Origin: Marinobacter sp. 2_MG-2023 | GTDB taxonomy: Bacteria > Pseudomonadota > Gammaproteobacteria > Pseudomonadales > Oleiphilaceae | Assembly (NCBI RefSeq): GCF_030546935.1 | Contig: NZ_JAUOPH010000003.1 | Coordinates: 620,001 to 684,000, forward strand | Length of the DNA stretch: 64,000 nt | Direction: 5' to 3' | Shown here: piece after piece, positions 52,733 to 61,387 of the stretch | Position numbering within the stretch: the stretch's first letter is position 1 | Layout of the letters: each line of letters opens with the position of its first letter | The notes under the pieces: generated by a model | What the model saw: the letters and a program-made list of their open reading frames with translations, nothing else | What the model was told of the DNA's origin: nothing | Databases searched by the model: none | Translations under genes and position numbers: made by a program

Positions 52733-52743
52733 ACCTGAGTCGC

Positions 52744-52755
52744 ATTGTTAACAAT
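52744..52755. promoter_or_regulatory. PrpR operator 3, upstream
   Basis: ATTGTTAACAAT, a perfect 12-bp palindrome, 23 bp centre-to-centre from operator 2, about two helical turns, so co-operative binding on one face is plausible. Confidence 0.7.
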
Positions 52756-52770
52756 CCCGGATCATTCGCC

Positions 52771-52791
52771 ACTGATCAACGGTTGATCAGT
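52771..52791. repeat. 21-bp palindrome over the opgD stop codon
   Basis: ACTGATCAAC, one base, GTTGATCAGT. The TGA stop of opgD lies in one arm. No T tract, so a weak terminator at best; it may also be a protein-binding site. Confidence 0.6.
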
Positions 52792-54373
52792 AGAGCTTGC
52801 GTTCAGAGGCCGGTGGCGGCGTGTATTGGTATGCCCAGGTTTCAGTAAGAGGCTCATCGCCCAGGCGCAAATACATGCGAATGTTGATGGGCTCTTCAGA
52901 ATTGCCGGGCACAAGGTCGAACATGGCCCGATAGCCGTTGATTGCAGACAATGGACGCGCAGAGGTTATTTCCACCTCTCCCCGGCTGGCGCTGATGACC
53001 GCTTCTACCTCGGCATCGCCACCCAGCATATCAAGCACGCCTCCGGCAAAATCCACGGCAAATCGCCAGGAGAAATATTCACGCTTTTGCCCGATCACAC
53101 CGCCCAACCCTGTGCGGGTTGCCTGAACTGTCGCAAGTTCACGAGGGCTGACGGGGGCCCGCTCCCCCCAATGCAATCGATATGAGAACAAATATTCCTG
53201 CTCTGGCTGCAGTGGCTGCTCCGGATGCCAGAATGCAACAATGTTATCGAAGGTTTCATCCACTGTGGGGATTTCAACCAGATCAATACTGCCATTGCCC
53301 CACTCGCCTTTCGGCTCCACCCAAACGCTCGGACGGCGCTCGTAAAACACCCCATCATCCTGATAGTGGTCAAAATTACGGTCACGCTGCAGCAGACCAA
53401 AGCCTTTGGGATTGTTATCAGTAAAGCTGTTAAAACGGAGATGTGCCGGGTTCTCAAGCGGTCGCCAGAGCCATTCGCCGGTGCCGGACAGCATAGCCAG
53501 ACCATCGGAATCATGGATTTCCGGGCGCCAGTCGTAGTCCATGCGTCGATCGTTCTCACCAACCTGATACATACTGGTAAGAGGCGCAATGCCAGCCCGT
53601 TTGATCTCCGTCCGTGGGTAAAGCGCCACATCAACGTCCATCACCATGTTGCTTCCGGGGTCCAGAACAAACGCATAAGCACCTGTTGTGCTCGGCGAAT
53701 CAAGCAAGGCCCAAACCCGGATCACCTGGCTGCCCGGCTGAGGCTTCTCCAGCCAGAAGGCGCTAAATCTCGGAAACTCTTCGTCTCCTTCCACAGCGGT
53801 ATCAATGGCTAGGCCTCGGGCAGACATGCCGTACTGCATTTCCGACCCCACCGCGCGGAAGTAACTGGCACCAAGGAAGGCCGCAAGATCCAGAGAGAAG
53901 TTGGTGTGGTAATGAAGCCGAAAGCCCGCATAACCCAGATTGCCCGGTAAGTCCCCCAGTGGTTGCTCACCTTCATAATCGAAAAAATCCGGGTTGTAGC
54001 GGAGCTCTGTCGCTTTCCCGTCAATGACTTCATGGATTGTAACCGGCGATTGAAAATACAGTCCGAGATGGAAAAGTTGCGCCTGAAAGGCAGACTCGCT
54101 ATCCGCCCACAACGCGTGATCCTCGCGAAAACGGATGGCCTGATAGTCGTCCCAGGAGATCTGTTTCAGACTCTGGGGCAGTTCACCCTCGTGAGAAATG
54201 TAAGGATGCGCTGCCAGGTCCCGTGCATAGCCTTTTAACCAGGCATAGCTGAAGGGTTTTTCGTTATTGCCAGTGCCAGGCTGTGTGTCCTGTGCCCACA
54301 CCACAGAGCTGAGCGGCAACGCGCTGGCCCCAAGCCCGGCTATCAGGGTTTTCATAAGCGTTCGTCGTTCCAT
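52787..54373 (-). CDS. opgD: Periplasmic glucan biosynthesis protein, OpgD type
   Basis: 528 residues of the OpgG/OpgD family. The signal ERRTLMKTLIAGLGASALPLSSVVWAQ has a twin arginine followed by a polar and a hydrophobic stretch, as in Tat-exported OpgD. The mature part matches the paralogue at 56848 block by block: LGYAGFRLHYHTN, GASYFRAVGSEMQYGMSARGLAIDT, FPRFSAFWLEKP, GEWLWRPLENPAHL, GFGLLQRDRNFDHYQD and YERRPSVWVEPKG. OpgD and OpgG modify or cleave beta-glucan made by OpgH. It lies 50 bp downstream of opgH and ends the cluster. Confidence 0.9.
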   Translation of the reverse strand: MERRTLMKTLIAGLGASALPLSSVVWAQDTQPGTGNNEKPFSYAWLKGYARDLAAHPYISHEGELPQSLKQISWDDYQAIRFREDHALWADSESAFQAQLFHLGLYFQSPVTIHEVIDGKATELRYNPDFFDYEGEQPLGDLPGNLGYAGFRLHYHTNFSLDLAAFLGASYFRAVGSEMQYGMSARGLAIDTAVEGDEEFPRFSAFWLEKPQPGSQVIRVWALLDSPSTTGAYAFVLDPGSNMVMDVDVALYPRTEIKRAGIAPLTSMYQVGENDRRMDYDWRPEIHDSDGLAMLSGTGEWLWRPLENPAHLRFNSFTDNNPKGFGLLQRDRNFDHYQDDGVFYERRPSVWVEPKGEWGNGSIDLVEIPTVDETFDNIVAFWHPEQPLQPEQEYLFSYRLHWGERAPVSPRELATVQATRTGLGGVIGQKREYFSWRFAVDFAGGVLDMLGGDAEVEAVISASRGEVEITSARPLSAINGYRAMFDLVPGNSEEPINIRMYLRLGDEPLTETWAYQYTPPPASERKLY

Positions 54374-54423
54374 AAACTCTCACCTCTTAATGACAAACTG
54401 GCAGACTTAAAGTGCAACTCGTA

Positions 54424-56547
54424 TCAAACGATGTTTCTTTCGCCCGAGCTTTTCGCCTGGGTATTGAGGCGCCCTATGGCGCGGCCCCAGTAACTGGCGG
54501 GGGAAGCTCTCCACGCACCTTCATGCAATGCCTTCAGGGATTGGCGGTCTCTTGCCACCTGGCTCATTTCCGCGCGTGATAAGGCATTCGGCCCTTCGCC
54601 AAGGCAGCGCGCCACACACGATTTCAGCTCCACCTCACGAGAACCCAAACGGTGATCCCAGGCCAAGGCCTGGTGCAAGCAGTTGTGATCAAGCCTCAAT
54701 ACGGCCTGCTCAAGGGGTGTGAGTGGAGAGCCGGTAACGGCACGAGAGCGAAACGCGACTGCGTCTTCAAGCAGTGGCATGGCTCTAATTTCTTCAGGTA
54801 TGAGCAAAAGGCGGCATTTTCTGAGCGCCTCGCCAAGGGAGTTACGACTGAGATACACCGCCGTCGGCGCGGCCAGAATCAGCGGCAAAGCCACGGGTAA
54901 TGACCACAGGAAAAACATGGTATCCAGGCTCCAGGCGAATGCCGACCATCCGCCGCCCAGAAGCATGCCAGGCAGCTGGGTGATGAAAGCCTCCTTCCAG
55001 CTTGTCTCTTCCGTCCGGTTCTGCCCCGCCCATTGCAAAGAAACATTCAGTAATGCCGATACCACGTAGCGGCTGTGCGCCCACATACGCACTGGAGCCA
55101 GCAACACTGAAATCACGATTTCCAGCATCACGCTGCAGAACAGCCGGAAAAGACCGCCAAATTCTTTGGTAAACCTGTGGATCACGGCATCAAGAATGGC
55201 CAGAAACTTCGGGAAAAACAGCAAAGCCAGCGTACTCAGCGCAAGACCCAGAGCCCATTCCGGCCTCCACTCAGGCCAGAGCGGGAACAGCCCCTGATGA
55301 CCCTCGGGAAAGTACTCGATGGGCGACAGTGTCATATCGGCAGCCGCAATGGTGGTAAGAATCAGAAACCCCAACCACAAAGGAGAAGCGACGTACGCCA
55401 TAATACCGTTGAGAAACGCCATACGATGAGCAAACCGAAGGCCCGGCTCTCGAAACATAACCCACAGGTGCTGTAGGTTACCTTTGGCCCATCGGCTGTC
55501 TCGTGCCAGTTCGTCGGCCAGGGTTGGCGGAGACTCTTCATAGCTGCCACCCAGACCTGGTTCCAGCCAGACTTCGTAGCCGGCCCGCCCCATATAAGCC
55601 GCCTCGACAAAATCGTGGCTCATGATCGGGCCGCCGAAGATCCCGATACCCGGTAGCTTGCGTAGCCCGCAATGCTTCATGAAAGGTTCGATACGCAAAA
55701 TGGCGTTGTGGCCCCAGAATGCCGCATCACCCATCTGAATGGCTGCAAGGCCACTGGCGAACAACGTAGAGTAAAACCTGTTGGCAAACTGCTGAACCCG
55801 GGCAAACAAGGAATGACCGTTGATAATATTCGGGTTGGTCTGCAGGATACCCACGCCAGGCTCGCGCTCCATCAGCCTCACCATGCGAACAATGGTGGAG
55901 CCCGTCATCAGGCTGTCTGCATCGAGCACGACCATATACTTGCAACGCTTTCCCCAACGACGGAGAAAGTCGGCCACGTTGCCACTTTTATAATTAAGGT
56001 TTACCGGGCGCCGGCGATAGAAGATGCGCCCCTCACCGCCAAGCTCTTTGGCCAGTTGATTCCATGCAACCTGCTCCTCCAGCCAGACGTCAGGGTCTCG
56101 GCTATCGGAAAGTATGTAGAATTCAAAATGCTCGATCTGGCCGGTACGTTCGATATCCCGGTATACGGCTTTAAGACCGCTCAGCGTCCAGTGCACCGGC
56201 TCATGGTAGATAGGCAGTAGCACGGCCGTTTTTGCCAGCGGTGTTTTCAGCAACTCCGCTTCTTTATGGCGCTTGAGTATCGAATGGCGATCACCGCCCA
56301 TCAGTCGAATCAGAAAGCCGAATACTGCCGTCCAGAAACCGACGGCAATCCAGGCATAAAGGATCGCGAAAAGTGCCAGCATCCCCAATTCCAGCAGGGT
56401 GCCCCCGTGGTACGGCAATACCCAGAGCAGGTAATAGGATGCCACTGTAGTCTGACCAAAGACAAAGAGCATCAATACCGCCCGTCGGATATTCGCAACG
56501 AGTCGCCAGCGGTGTTTTTCAGAGCCTGCCGTTAATGTGTTATCCAC
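54424..56547 (-). CDS. opgH: Osmoregulated periplasmic glucan glucosyltransferase
   Basis: 707 residues, shorter than E. coli OpgH (847) mainly at the N-terminus. Polytopic inner-membrane GT2: helices near 30-80, then the catalytic loop with KTAVLLPIYHEPV, YILSDSRDPD, YMVVLDADSLMTG and the product-side DSRWAKGNLQH motif, then about five more helices. It polymerises UDP-glucose-derived glucose and moves the chain to the periplasm, so galU at 59988 supplies its donor. GTG start; it overlaps the stop of the small upstream gene by eight bases, and no strong ribosome site is present, which suggests translational coupling. Confidence 0.93.
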   Translation of the reverse strand: MDNTLTAGSEKHRWRLVANIRRAVLMLFVFGQTTVASYYLLWVLPYHGGTLLELGMLALFAILYAWIAVGFWTAVFGFLIRLMGGDRHSILKRHKEAELLKTPLAKTAVLLPIYHEPVHWTLSGLKAVYRDIERTGQIEHFEFYILSDSRDPDVWLEEQVAWNQLAKELGGEGRIFYRRRPVNLNYKSGNVADFLRRWGKRCKYMVVLDADSLMTGSTIVRMVRLMEREPGVGILQTNPNIINGHSLFARVQQFANRFYSTLFASGLAAIQMGDAAFWGHNAILRIEPFMKHCGLRKLPGIGIFGGPIMSHDFVEAAYMGRAGYEVWLEPGLGGSYEESPPTLADELARDSRWAKGNLQHLWVMFREPGLRFAHRMAFLNGIMAYVASPLWLGFLILTTIAAADMTLSPIEYFPEGHQGLFPLWPEWRPEWALGLALSTLALLFFPKFLAILDAVIHRFTKEFGGLFRLFCSVMLEIVISVLLAPVRMWAHSRYVVSALLNVSLQWAGQNRTEETSWKEAFITQLPGMLLGGGWSAFAWSLDTMFFLWSLPVALPLILAAPTAVYLSRNSLGEALRKCRLLLIPEEIRAMPLLEDAVAFRSRAVTGSPLTPLEQAVLRLDHNCLHQALAWDHRLGSREVELKSCVARCLGEGPNALSRAEMSQVARDRQSLKALHEGAWRASPASYWGRAIGRLNTQAKSSGERNIV

Positions 56548-56809
56548 GGCTGCGGTACCCGATACTGCCCCGGCACAACGGTGGCGCTGCTGCCGGAATG
56601 ATTGCCCCGGGGATAGAGAAGTAATCAGGCAACCGGTCCATTACATTTTCCAAAAGGCGATGCCCGCCCTTGTCTTCTCCCACTTCGGCCATAGCATCAT
56701 CAATAAGTTGCAGCATTTGTCGGCATCGCTCACTGGTCATTTCGACGCCTGCTTCACTTAGATAGCTATATACACGGCCAAAAACCTGCTGAAAGGAAAT
56801 GTCTTCCAT
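56540..56809 (-). CDS. Small protein of unknown function between opgG and opgH
   Basis: 89 residues, no recognised family. The acidic helical first part (FQQVFGRVYSYLSEAGVEM, CRQMLQLIDDAMAEVG) is followed by a basic proline/glycine tail. No signal peptide. It is a real gene by context: AAGGAG six bases before the ATG, 38 bp after opgG and an eight-base overlap with the opgH start, so opgH translation probably depends on it. A cytoplasmic modulator of OpgH is possible; that is inference only. Confidence 0.7.
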   Translation of the reverse strand: MEDISFQQVFGRVYSYLSEAGVEMTSERCRQMLQLIDDAMAEVGEDKGGHRLLENVMDRLPDYFSIPGAIIPAAAPPLCRGSIGYRSRG

Positions 56810-56847
56810 GCTTGTCTCCTTGCCTGTTATTTCGCTTCTGGTTCCAG

Positions 56848-58398
56848 CTACCGGGGGTTCCCTCGAAGGTCTGTTTCAGGTCCGAGGAAATAGGTCCATG
56901 TCTCCGTAACGGGTTTGTCATCCTTATTAAGCAAGCCTCGCAACCTGAATGGCTGCCCGGTGGTCGGCTCTGCCAGGATCGACAGGCGCCATACATCGCT
57001 GGCTTCGATGTATTCTACAAAGTGCTCAATGACTTCAACGCCCTCTGCTCCGCTGACCTGGCTGACAACAGCCGCACCTGGTCGCAGCCCGGCTAACTCA
57101 CCGCCTTTGAAATCAACAATCAACCTCAAGGCTTCGCCCGAGTCATCGTTCGCATTACCGTGACCAACAAATGTCCTTACAGCCCGGGCATTGGGCTGCC
57201 CGGTAATATCAGGCTCTCCGAAGGTTACCGAGTATTTCAGGTTGCGGCTTGCACCAGCTACCGCCGCCTGATCAGGCTTGAAGAAGGCAGCAATGTTATC
57301 GTTCGACTCTGCACCTGACGGAATTTCAACAAGTACGACTTCACCTTTTCCCCAACCGCTATCATCTTCGCCGAGTGGTTTTACCCACATGCTTGGCCGG
57401 CGGTCATACCGGGCTTCGCTGTCCTGAAAGTCATCAAACTCCCGATCACGCTGAATCAGACCAAAACCTTCAAGACCCTCAACATGAAGATAACTCAACT
57501 GCAGCTTTGCCGGGTTCACAAGTGGGCGCCAGAGCCACTCCCCGGAGACTCCATCACTAACTAGCAAACCTTTTGAATCATGCACTTGCGGGCGCCACTC
57601 ACCTCTGGGGCGCAGGGTGTTTTCGCCGTAGAAAAACATGGAAGTTAAAGGTGCCTGCCCCAGTTGATCGATGTCTTCCCGGAAAAACAGTTGCGCGGTG
57701 ACATCCATTCTCGTGCTTTTTCCCGGATGAATTTCGAAGCGGTAGGCGCCTGTGAGGCTCGGGCCGTTCAACAAACCGTAAGCCACCATAACGTCGGCGC
57801 CCGCTTTGGGACGCTCCATCCAGAATTCAGTAAATGCGGGGAATTCCTCACCGGATGGCAAGCCCGTATCCACGGCTATGCCTCGCCCTGAAAGCCCGAA
57901 AGTCTGGTTTGCCCCCACGCCACGAAAGTAACTTGCACCACCGAAAACCAGAAACTGGTTCTGAGCATCCTTCCCTGATAAAGGGTAAGTCAATTTAAAC
58001 CCGGCATATCCGAGATCAGCAGGAACCCTCTTTTCAAGTTCCGGGCTGGGGTAATCGAACCGGGTTTTATCAAACTCCACCGGACGGACCCCTTCACTAT
58101 CGATCACATTGAGACCAACTGCGTTGGAGTAAAAGCTACCTTGTGGAATCATCATTACCTGAAACCGTGATCCGCTGGCCCGCCAGAGGCTCTGATCAGG
58201 CTTGAATCGAATTGACTGGTAGTCGGAATAGCCAAGGTTTCTGAGGAAGTCGGGGGCCTGGGCTGGCTTTTGGTAGGCTTCGCCGGCCAAATTTCGGGCT
58301 TTGTCTGCTACGTCCTTGAACCCGAACGCCTGAGCGTAACCGGAACATGTTATCAACGTGATCAGAGTAAAAAATACGGATAGCCGTGAGCCAGTCAT
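56848..58398 (-). CDS. opgG: Periplasmic glucan biosynthesis protein OpgG
   Basis: About 516 residues. Sec signal peptide RLSVFFTLITLITCSGYAQA without twin arginine, then the OpgG beta-sandwich domains: LGYAGFKLTYPL, GASYFRGVGANQTFGLSGRGIAVDTG, FPAFTEFWMERPK, GEWLWRPLVNPAKLQ, GFGLIQRDREFDDFQD and YDRRPSMWVKPLG. It acts on nascent beta-glucan in the periplasm. The frame is open to 58464, but ATG 58398 has AAGGAG seven bases before it and gives the signal peptide. First gene of the opgG-orf-opgH-opgD cluster. Confidence 0.92.
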   Translation of the reverse strand: MTGSRLSVFFTLITLITCSGYAQAFGFKDVADKARNLAGEAYQKPAQAPDFLRNLGYSDYQSIRFKPDQSLWRASGSRFQVMMIPQGSFYSNAVGLNVIDSEGVRPVEFDKTRFDYPSPELEKRVPADLGYAGFKLTYPLSGKDAQNQFLVFGGASYFRGVGANQTFGLSGRGIAVDTGLPSGEEFPAFTEFWMERPKAGADVMVAYGLLNGPSLTGAYRFEIHPGKSTRMDVTAQLFFREDIDQLGQAPLTSMFFYGENTLRPRGEWRPQVHDSKGLLVSDGVSGEWLWRPLVNPAKLQLSYLHVEGLEGFGLIQRDREFDDFQDSEARYDRRPSMWVKPLGEDDSGWGKGEVVLVEIPSGAESNDNIAAFFKPDQAAVAGASRNLKYSVTFGEPDITGQPNARAVRTFVGHGNANDDSGEALRLIVDFKGGELAGLRPGAAVVSQVSGAEGVEVIEHFVEYIEASDVWRLSILAEPTTGQPFRLRGLLNKDDKPVTETWTYFLGPETDLRGNPR

Positions 58399-58513
58399 TA
58401 CGAAACTCCTTGTAAACCAGCGTTCAAATGTAACACCCGCTGTATGGCAGGCCTCAAGTGACATCTTAGTAACGAGGAGTCAAAAAAGGTATAAACAAAA
58501 GCAGGAACGGCAG

Positions 58514-59668
58514 TCAGATGCCAACAGTGAATGATAAGGAAAGATCAGGGCTGGTGGGCATCAGCAAGGCCTCGTTGGAGGCATTGAGCATTTGGCCAAT
58601 ACTCAGGTCGGCGCGAAAATCCCTGGAGTAAAGTTGCAGAGAAATCTCTCCGGTACTAGTGGTGCCAGAACGATCCGATTGGGCGGCCGAATACGGTGCC
58701 CACCCCTGCAGCAGGGAAAATGTGATGGTTGAATTGAGCTCTGATACAAACGGCCAGTGATAATCCGGACTACGGGCGTTCATTCGCAGCCATCCACCTT
58801 TTGCCACGTGCACCGACTGCCCGTTAAAGCCCCGCATCAGTCCCGGGCCAGCTATGCGAAGGTATTCGGAGGCTGGCAGGTCGTCAGGTGCAAACTGATA
58901 ACGCCCGTTAAGCCCGAGATTCCAGCTCAACACTTCTCTACTCAAAGACGCTGCCACGGCCAGCCTGTGAAAGCCATCCACATCGCTGTGGCGGCTGGAT
59001 GAATTCACGATTTCTTCCGAATCAACCCCACCTACAGCAGTCAGCGAGGTTGTCGCATAAAGGCCGCCTAACAGATCCCGTGACGCCGAGCCCTGCAGGC
59101 CAAAGCTCGAAAGCCGATGCGTGGAGCTCTCAACCCACAAAGCCTCTTCGAACGCACTGCTACTGCCACTGGAATGTGAAAAGACACTGTCGATTTCAAT
59201 GCCCTGCCACGCCCAAAGCGATCGATTTCCCGTTACCTTCAGGTTGCGGTACTCACCACGCGTATCATAACGCTGCCCCGAACCGCTCACTGCGCCCGCA
59301 TAATCCCTATTCTCGAGATCGATCCGGAAATTGCTCCCTGCGAGGGGAAAAGCGTACCGCAGCGCCAGTGTTGTAGATTCGGCACGACCCTCACGGGCAA
59401 CAGAATCGCTGAAATTGAGACCAAGCACATGCTGTGACCAGATCAGATCATTGCTGATCAGGTTTATGCTGCCATCAGACCTGTCGTTGGTTTGGCTGGA
59501 GTTACCTGAAAACTCCATATGGGAAGCGACATATTGGGTGACCGACTGCAGTAAATCTGCAGGATAGAGATCCCACAAGGCGGAGTCTGCGGTCGTTTTC
59601 GAATTGTTCGCTGACACCTGGCAAGTAAAAAAACCAAAAATCAGGGCTGCCAGCAGAGTGCGTCCCAC
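58514..59668 (-). CDS. Outer-membrane beta-barrel, TpsB/ShlB-like without POTRA domains
   Basis: About 384 residues from GTG 59668, which has GAGG seven bases upstream and begins a clean signal peptide (GRTLLAALIFGFFTCQVSA). The rest is alternating strands (NFRIDLENRDYAGAVS, SFGLQGSASRDLLGGLYATTSLTA) ending in aromatic/hydrophobic FTVGI. The segment LMRGFNGQSVHVAKGGWLRMNARS resembles the VRGF block of TpsB/FhaC transporters. The N-terminal POTRA region of TpsB proteins (usually about 200 residues more) is absent. No TpsA substrate gene is adjacent. The frame is open to GTG 59743, which would add an unlikely basic extension. Could also be an unrelated barrel. Confidence 0.6.
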   Translation of the reverse strand: MGRTLLAALIFGFFTCQVSANNSKTTADSALWDLYPADLLQSVTQYVASHMEFSGNSSQTNDRSDGSINLISNDLIWSQHVLGLNFSDSVAREGRAESTTLALRYAFPLAGSNFRIDLENRDYAGAVSGSGQRYDTRGEYRNLKVTGNRSLWAWQGIEIDSVFSHSSGSSSAFEEALWVESSTHRLSSFGLQGSASRDLLGGLYATTSLTAVGGVDSEEIVNSSSRHSDVDGFHRLAVAASLSREVLSWNLGLNGRYQFAPDDLPASEYLRIAGPGLMRGFNGQSVHVAKGGWLRMNARSPDYHWPFVSELNSTITFSLLQGWAPYSAAQSDRSGTTSTGEISLQLYSRDFRADLSIGQMLNASNEALLMPTSPDLSLSFTVGI

Positions 59669-59987
59669 GAAAAAGCCTCGATGAAATGAAAAGAAAGAAT
59701 TACGGTGCTTTAAATATAGCCCTGCTACTTTAAAAAAACGCACCGACAGAATCCAGTAGCAACTGCCAAAAGTTACAATTTTAATATAATTAAAAACAGC
59801 CGGTTATGGCGACATTCAGATGTAAAATGTGAGAAATATCAGGCAAATCACGGGAACACAGTTACTCGTCCCGGCAATTACAAAATGTAATGAACCCCGC
59901 GGCACCCTCTCCTTTCACACAAAATAACTTGCTAAACTCAATTCAAATCATGGAAACGCTGCAAATCTTGACCAAAGGATGAACCGA
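59669..59987. other. Divergent promoter region of galU and the barrel gene
   Basis: About 320 bp, AT-rich on the left. It holds a small palindrome ATTACA-AAA-TGTAAT at about 59878-59892 and a TGCTAAACT extended -10-like sequence before galU. No ORF. Confidence 0.4.
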
Positions 59988-60824
59988 ATGATCAAAAAAT
60001 GCCTCTTCCCAGTTGCCGGATACGGCACCCGCTTCCTGCCAGCCACCAAGGCGATGCCGAAAGAAATTCTACCCATCGTTAACAAACCGCTGGTGCAATA
60101 CGGCGTTGAAGAAGCATCCGAAGCCGGTATTCATGAGTTCGGATTTGTTACCGGGCGTGGTAAGCGCGCTATTGAAGATCATTTCGACATCAGCTATGAG
60201 CTGGAGCATCAGATTGCAGGATCAGGCAAGGAAGACTTGCTGAACTCTATCCGCGATCTTATCGATAACAATACCTTTGCATTTACCCGCCAGGTTGAGA
60301 TGAAAGGGTTGGGCCATGCCATTCTGAGCGGTCGCAACCTGGTGGGCGATAATCCATTTGCGGTTGTGCTGGCAGACGACTTTTGCGTAGGTCCTGGTGA
60401 AGGTGAAGACGGCGTTATGGCCCAAATGGTCAAGCTGTACAACCAGTTCCGCTGCTCTATTGTTGCGATCGAGGAAGTCCCCGCTGATGAAACCCACAAA
60501 TACGGCGTGATTGCCGGTGAGTCCATGAAAGATGGCCTTTACCGCATTACCGACATGGTTGAGAAACCGTCACCAGAGGATGCGCCGAGCAACCTGGCGA
60601 TTATCGGGCGCTATATTCTGACACCGGATATTTTCGACATTCTGGAACGCACGCCGGCGGGAAAAAACGGTGAGATTCAGATTACTGACGCTCTGCTGGA
60701 ACAGGCTAAAAATGGCTGTGTACTGGCGTACCAGTTCAAGGGCCAGAGATTCGACTGCGGCAGCATTGACGGCTTCGTGGAAGCGACCAACTACGTATAC
60801 GAAAACATCTACAAGAAACAGTAA
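59988..60824 (+). CDS. galU: UTP-glucose-1-phosphate uridylyltransferase
   Basis: 278 residues. MIKKCLFPVAGYGTRFLPATKAMPKEILPIVNKP is the classical N-terminal nucleotide-binding block; VLADDFCVG, YGVIAGE and GEIQITDAL follow in order. It makes UDP-glucose from UTP and glucose-1-phosphate, needed by OpgH and by the EPS genes in the window. An ATG at 59979 is in frame, but 59988 matches the family start and AAGGA precedes it at good distance. Converges with the XRE regulator gene. Confidence 0.95.
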   Translation: MIKKCLFPVAGYGTRFLPATKAMPKEILPIVNKPLVQYGVEEASEAGIHEFGFVTGRGKRAIEDHFDISYELEHQIAGSGKEDLLNSIRDLIDNNTFAFTRQVEMKGLGHAILSGRNLVGDNPFAVVLADDFCVGPGEGEDGVMAQMVKLYNQFRCSIVAIEEVPADETHKYGVIAGESMKDGLYRITDMVEKPSPEDAPSNLAIIGRYILTPDIFDILERTPAGKNGEIQITDALLEQAKNGCVLAYQFKGQRFDCGSIDGFVEATNYVYENIYKKQ

Positions 60825-60830
60825 TAAAGG

Positions 60831-60854
60831 GCAGCAAGCTGATCGATTTGCTGC
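60831..60854. terminator. Possible weak terminator between galU and XRE gene
   Basis: Seven-base stem GCAGCAA/TTGCTGC with a ten-base loop, no T tract. It lies in the 30-bp gap between convergent genes. Confidence 0.35.
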
Positions 60855-61271
60855 TCAGGTACCCAAAATCTGCAATATCATGCGCCGATTTTCCGCAGTC
60901 GTCTTGCGGAAACGGCGCAGCATTTCTGCCTCTTCCTCCGAAAGCTGAACCCTGTCTATTACCTGCTCCAGCTCTTTCAACGCCATTGAGAGATCATCGC
61001 TGTTGCTGAACACCAGCCCCGGTAATTCGAGCTGTCCACCGTCGCCGGGGGCTGTCAGATCCAGCAGATCTTCCAGAGGTGTATCTGTTTTTATACAGAA
61101 ATCCAACAACGCCGCTAAATCCGGATAGGTACGTTGCCCGGCATCTGAAGCTTCCCAGCGTATTACCTGCGCTTCTTCCACACCACAAATCTCGGCGACA
61201 TCCTGGCAGGATAAGCGCCCTGCCTCGCGCATCTGCCGTAACCGGCGGTTGAATGTCTGCAGGTAACGCAT
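60855..61271 (-). CDS. XRE-family transcriptional regulator
   Basis: 138 residues. Helix-turn-helix in the first about 65 residues (LSCQDVAEICGVEEAQVIRWEASD), an acidic middle part, and a helical Arg/Glu-rich C-terminus (LSEEEAEMLRRFRKTTAENRRMI). AGAGG lies eight bases before the ATG. Probably cytoplasmic. Target unknown; it is divergent from the RibD-C gene and may control it, but no operator is evident. Confidence 0.82.
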   Translation of the reverse strand: MRYLQTFNRRLRQMREAGRLSCQDVAEICGVEEAQVIRWEASDAGQRTYPDLAALLDFCIKTDTPLEDLLDLTAPGDGGQLELPGLVFSNSDDLSMALKELEQVIDRVQLSEEEAEMLRRFRKTTAENRRMILQILGT

Positions 61272-61387
61272 GGTATTCGCCTCTGCAAAATTATCAGGAA
61301 AAGTGAGTTAATCAGGAAATGTAACGTACATATAGCTTTATGCACAATCTGCCTATACTGATTTGAACGCAACCACCCAGGAAACTT

